Source of the DNA: Oscillospiraceae bacterium
Lineage (GTDB): Bacteria; Bacillota; Clostridia; Oscillospirales; Oscillospiraceae
Length of the DNA stretch: 6,588 bases
Assembly (NCBI GenBank): GCA_902765975.1
Contig: CACXBO010000078.1
Coordinates: 1-6,588, forward strand
Direction of reading: 5' to 3'
Position numbers and translations under genes: made by a program. Position 1 is the stretch's first letter. Every line of letters begins with the position of its first letter. Shown piece by piece: positions 5,552-6,588 of the stretch. The notes beneath the pieces are model-generated. The model was not told the DNA's origin and searched no databases. It saw only the letters and a program-made list of their open reading frames with translations.

Positions 5552-6588
5552 TTGAATATATCTGAAAGTCCGATTATGCTCCCCAGAGTAAGGGGTCTGA
5601 GGCGGCGCTGGATAATGAGCACGCTCATCGTCATACTGCTCATCGTCGTGCTCGCCGTGTCGCTCTTTTCCTTTATGAGCATAACGAACAACAAATCGAC
5701 CGTGCGCGAGGGGCTCATAACCAAGGCGACGACGACGACGGACTTCTTTGCCAACTATATAACGCGCACCTTTGCGGAGTATTACGATTCCGCATATCTG
5801 TATATTGAAAACTTCGACGACTCAAACAAGCTCGACCTGCAGTTTATCGACACGGGCGGAAGGATACTTATCTCGTCCTACTCCACGATGTCGGCGGGAA
5901 CGGCGCCGGGCACCGAAGATATCGAAGCCGCGCTTACGGAGGACACGGTCTCCGTTTGGGAGGGGAAAAATCCCGCGACGGGCGAGCATATAATGGCGGT
6001 CTCAGCCCCGATGCGCTACGCGGACGGGCAGGTCATCGGAGTTATGCGTTACGTTACCAGTATGCGCCTTGTGGACGAGAGAAATTTCGGCACCACGATG
6101 GCCGCCGTCGGCTTCGGCGCGATGGTGATGCTCCTCGTCGTTATACTGAACCTTATGTTCCTGTCAACGGTCATAGAGCCGATGCGCGAGATAACCTCGG
6201 CCGCACAGCTTATCGCGGAGGGAAGCTACGGAACTCAGATACCGAAGAAATACTCCGACGAGATCGGCGATATGGTCGACGTTCTTAACGATATGTCGAT
6301 CAAGCTGTCGCGCGCGGAGAAAACGCAGACGGAATTCATTTCGCAGGTGTCGCACGAGCTTCGCACTCCGCTCACCGCCATTTCCGGCTGGAGCGAGACC
6401 CTGTCCTACGATGAACAGCTTGACGAGGAAGAAAAGCGCGGAGTGGGCATAATACTGAAGGAGAGCCGCAGACTGACGAAGATGGTCGAGGAGCTTCTCG
6501 ACTTCACCAGGATGCAGGACGGACGCTTTACGCTCAACGCCGTGGAGATGGACGCCGCAGCCGAGCTTGAGGACTCGATATTTGCCTA
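5552..6588 (+). CDS. Membrane sensor histidine kinase (partial, 3' end outside the window)
   Basis: The frame from TTG 5552 runs open for 345 codons to the window end without a stop. A cytoplasmic arginine-rich stretch (11-19, PRVRGLRRR) precedes transmembrane helix 1 (about 22-43). An extracytoplasmic sensor domain of about 140 residues follows (44-183), with a Cache/PAS-like fold suggested by FIDTGGRILISS and the later APMRYADGQVIGVMRYV. Transmembrane helix 2 is at about 184-206. A HAMP linker follows (about 207-259; P210, and DEIG at 236-239), then a HisKA dimerisation domain from about 260 with the H-box SHELRTPLTAISGW and phosphoacceptor His268. The ATPase domain (N, G1 and G2 boxes) lies beyond the right edge. 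The ATG at 5576 is an alternative start but lacks a binding site. The gene follows the response regulator by 45 bases with no terminator between, so the two are almost certainly partners. The sensor ligand is unknown. A short run of four Thr codons (60-63) lies just after helix 1. Confidence 0.94.
   Translation, partial: MNISESPIMLPRVRGLRRRWIMSTLIVILLIVVLAVSLFSFMSITNNKSTVREGLITKATTTTDFFANYITRTFAEYYDSAYLYIENFDDSNKLDLQFIDTGGRILISSYSTMSAGTAPGTEDIEAALTEDTVSVWEGKNPATGEHIMAVSAPMRYADGQVIGVMRYVTSMRLVDERNFGTTMAAVGFGAMVMLLVVILNLMFLSTVIEPMREITSAAQLIAEGSYGTQIPKKYSDEIGDMVDVLNDMSIKLSRAEKTQTEFISQVSHELRTPLTAISGWSETLSYDEQLDEEEKRGVGIILKESRRLTKMVEELLDFTRMQDGRFTLNAVEMDAAAELEDSIFA

Noticed and set aside
5956..6288. 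110-codon plus-strand frame within the kinase region
   Set aside because: It is out of frame with the kinase, which has helices, a HAMP linker and an H-box across the same bases. It is rich in Arg and Gly, as shadow frames are here.

Overview
The window looks like chromosomal DNA of a moderately GC-rich member of the Firmicutes, probably Clostridia (for example Oscillospirales). This is inferred from strong purine-rich ribosome binding sites, sigma-A-like promoters, heavy use of ATA, AGA and AGG codons despite the high GC, and gene families common in that group. No mobile element, tRNA, rRNA, CRISPR array or riboswitch was seen. No stretch over 300 bases lacks a gene.

Layout: (1) Bases 2-85 (+) are the last 27 codons of a gene entering from the left. 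It is followed by a perfect 11-bp terminator hairpin at 106-131 that also serves the convergent gene. (2) Bases 137-3309 hold three genes on the minus strand, in transcription order: a YrbG-type calcium/sodium antiporter (2263-3309), mtnA for methylthioribose-1-phosphate isomerase (1206-2252), and a WYL-domain transcription regulator (137-1132). The antiporter and mtnA are tightly coupled, because the mtnA ribosome binding site overlaps the antiporter stop codon. The regulator has its own extended -10 promoter, overlapped by an inverted repeat, after a probable weak terminator. (3) Bases 3310-3489 are a divergent intergenic region with one promoter for each direction. (4) Bases 3490-6588 (+) form a three-gene unit: a secreted lipoprotein with four FG-GAP/VCBS-type calcium loops, an OmpR-family response regulator, and a membrane histidine kinase cut off by the right end of the window. 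The kinase begins at a TTG codon after a strong ribosome binding site.

Together the plus-strand genes look like a two-component system with a dedicated extracytoplasmic lipoprotein. It is transcribed away from a cation exchanger, so a calcium or envelope theme is possible but is only inference. The individual families are known. The least described parts are the lipoprotein's C-terminal half and its possible role as a partner of the kinase.
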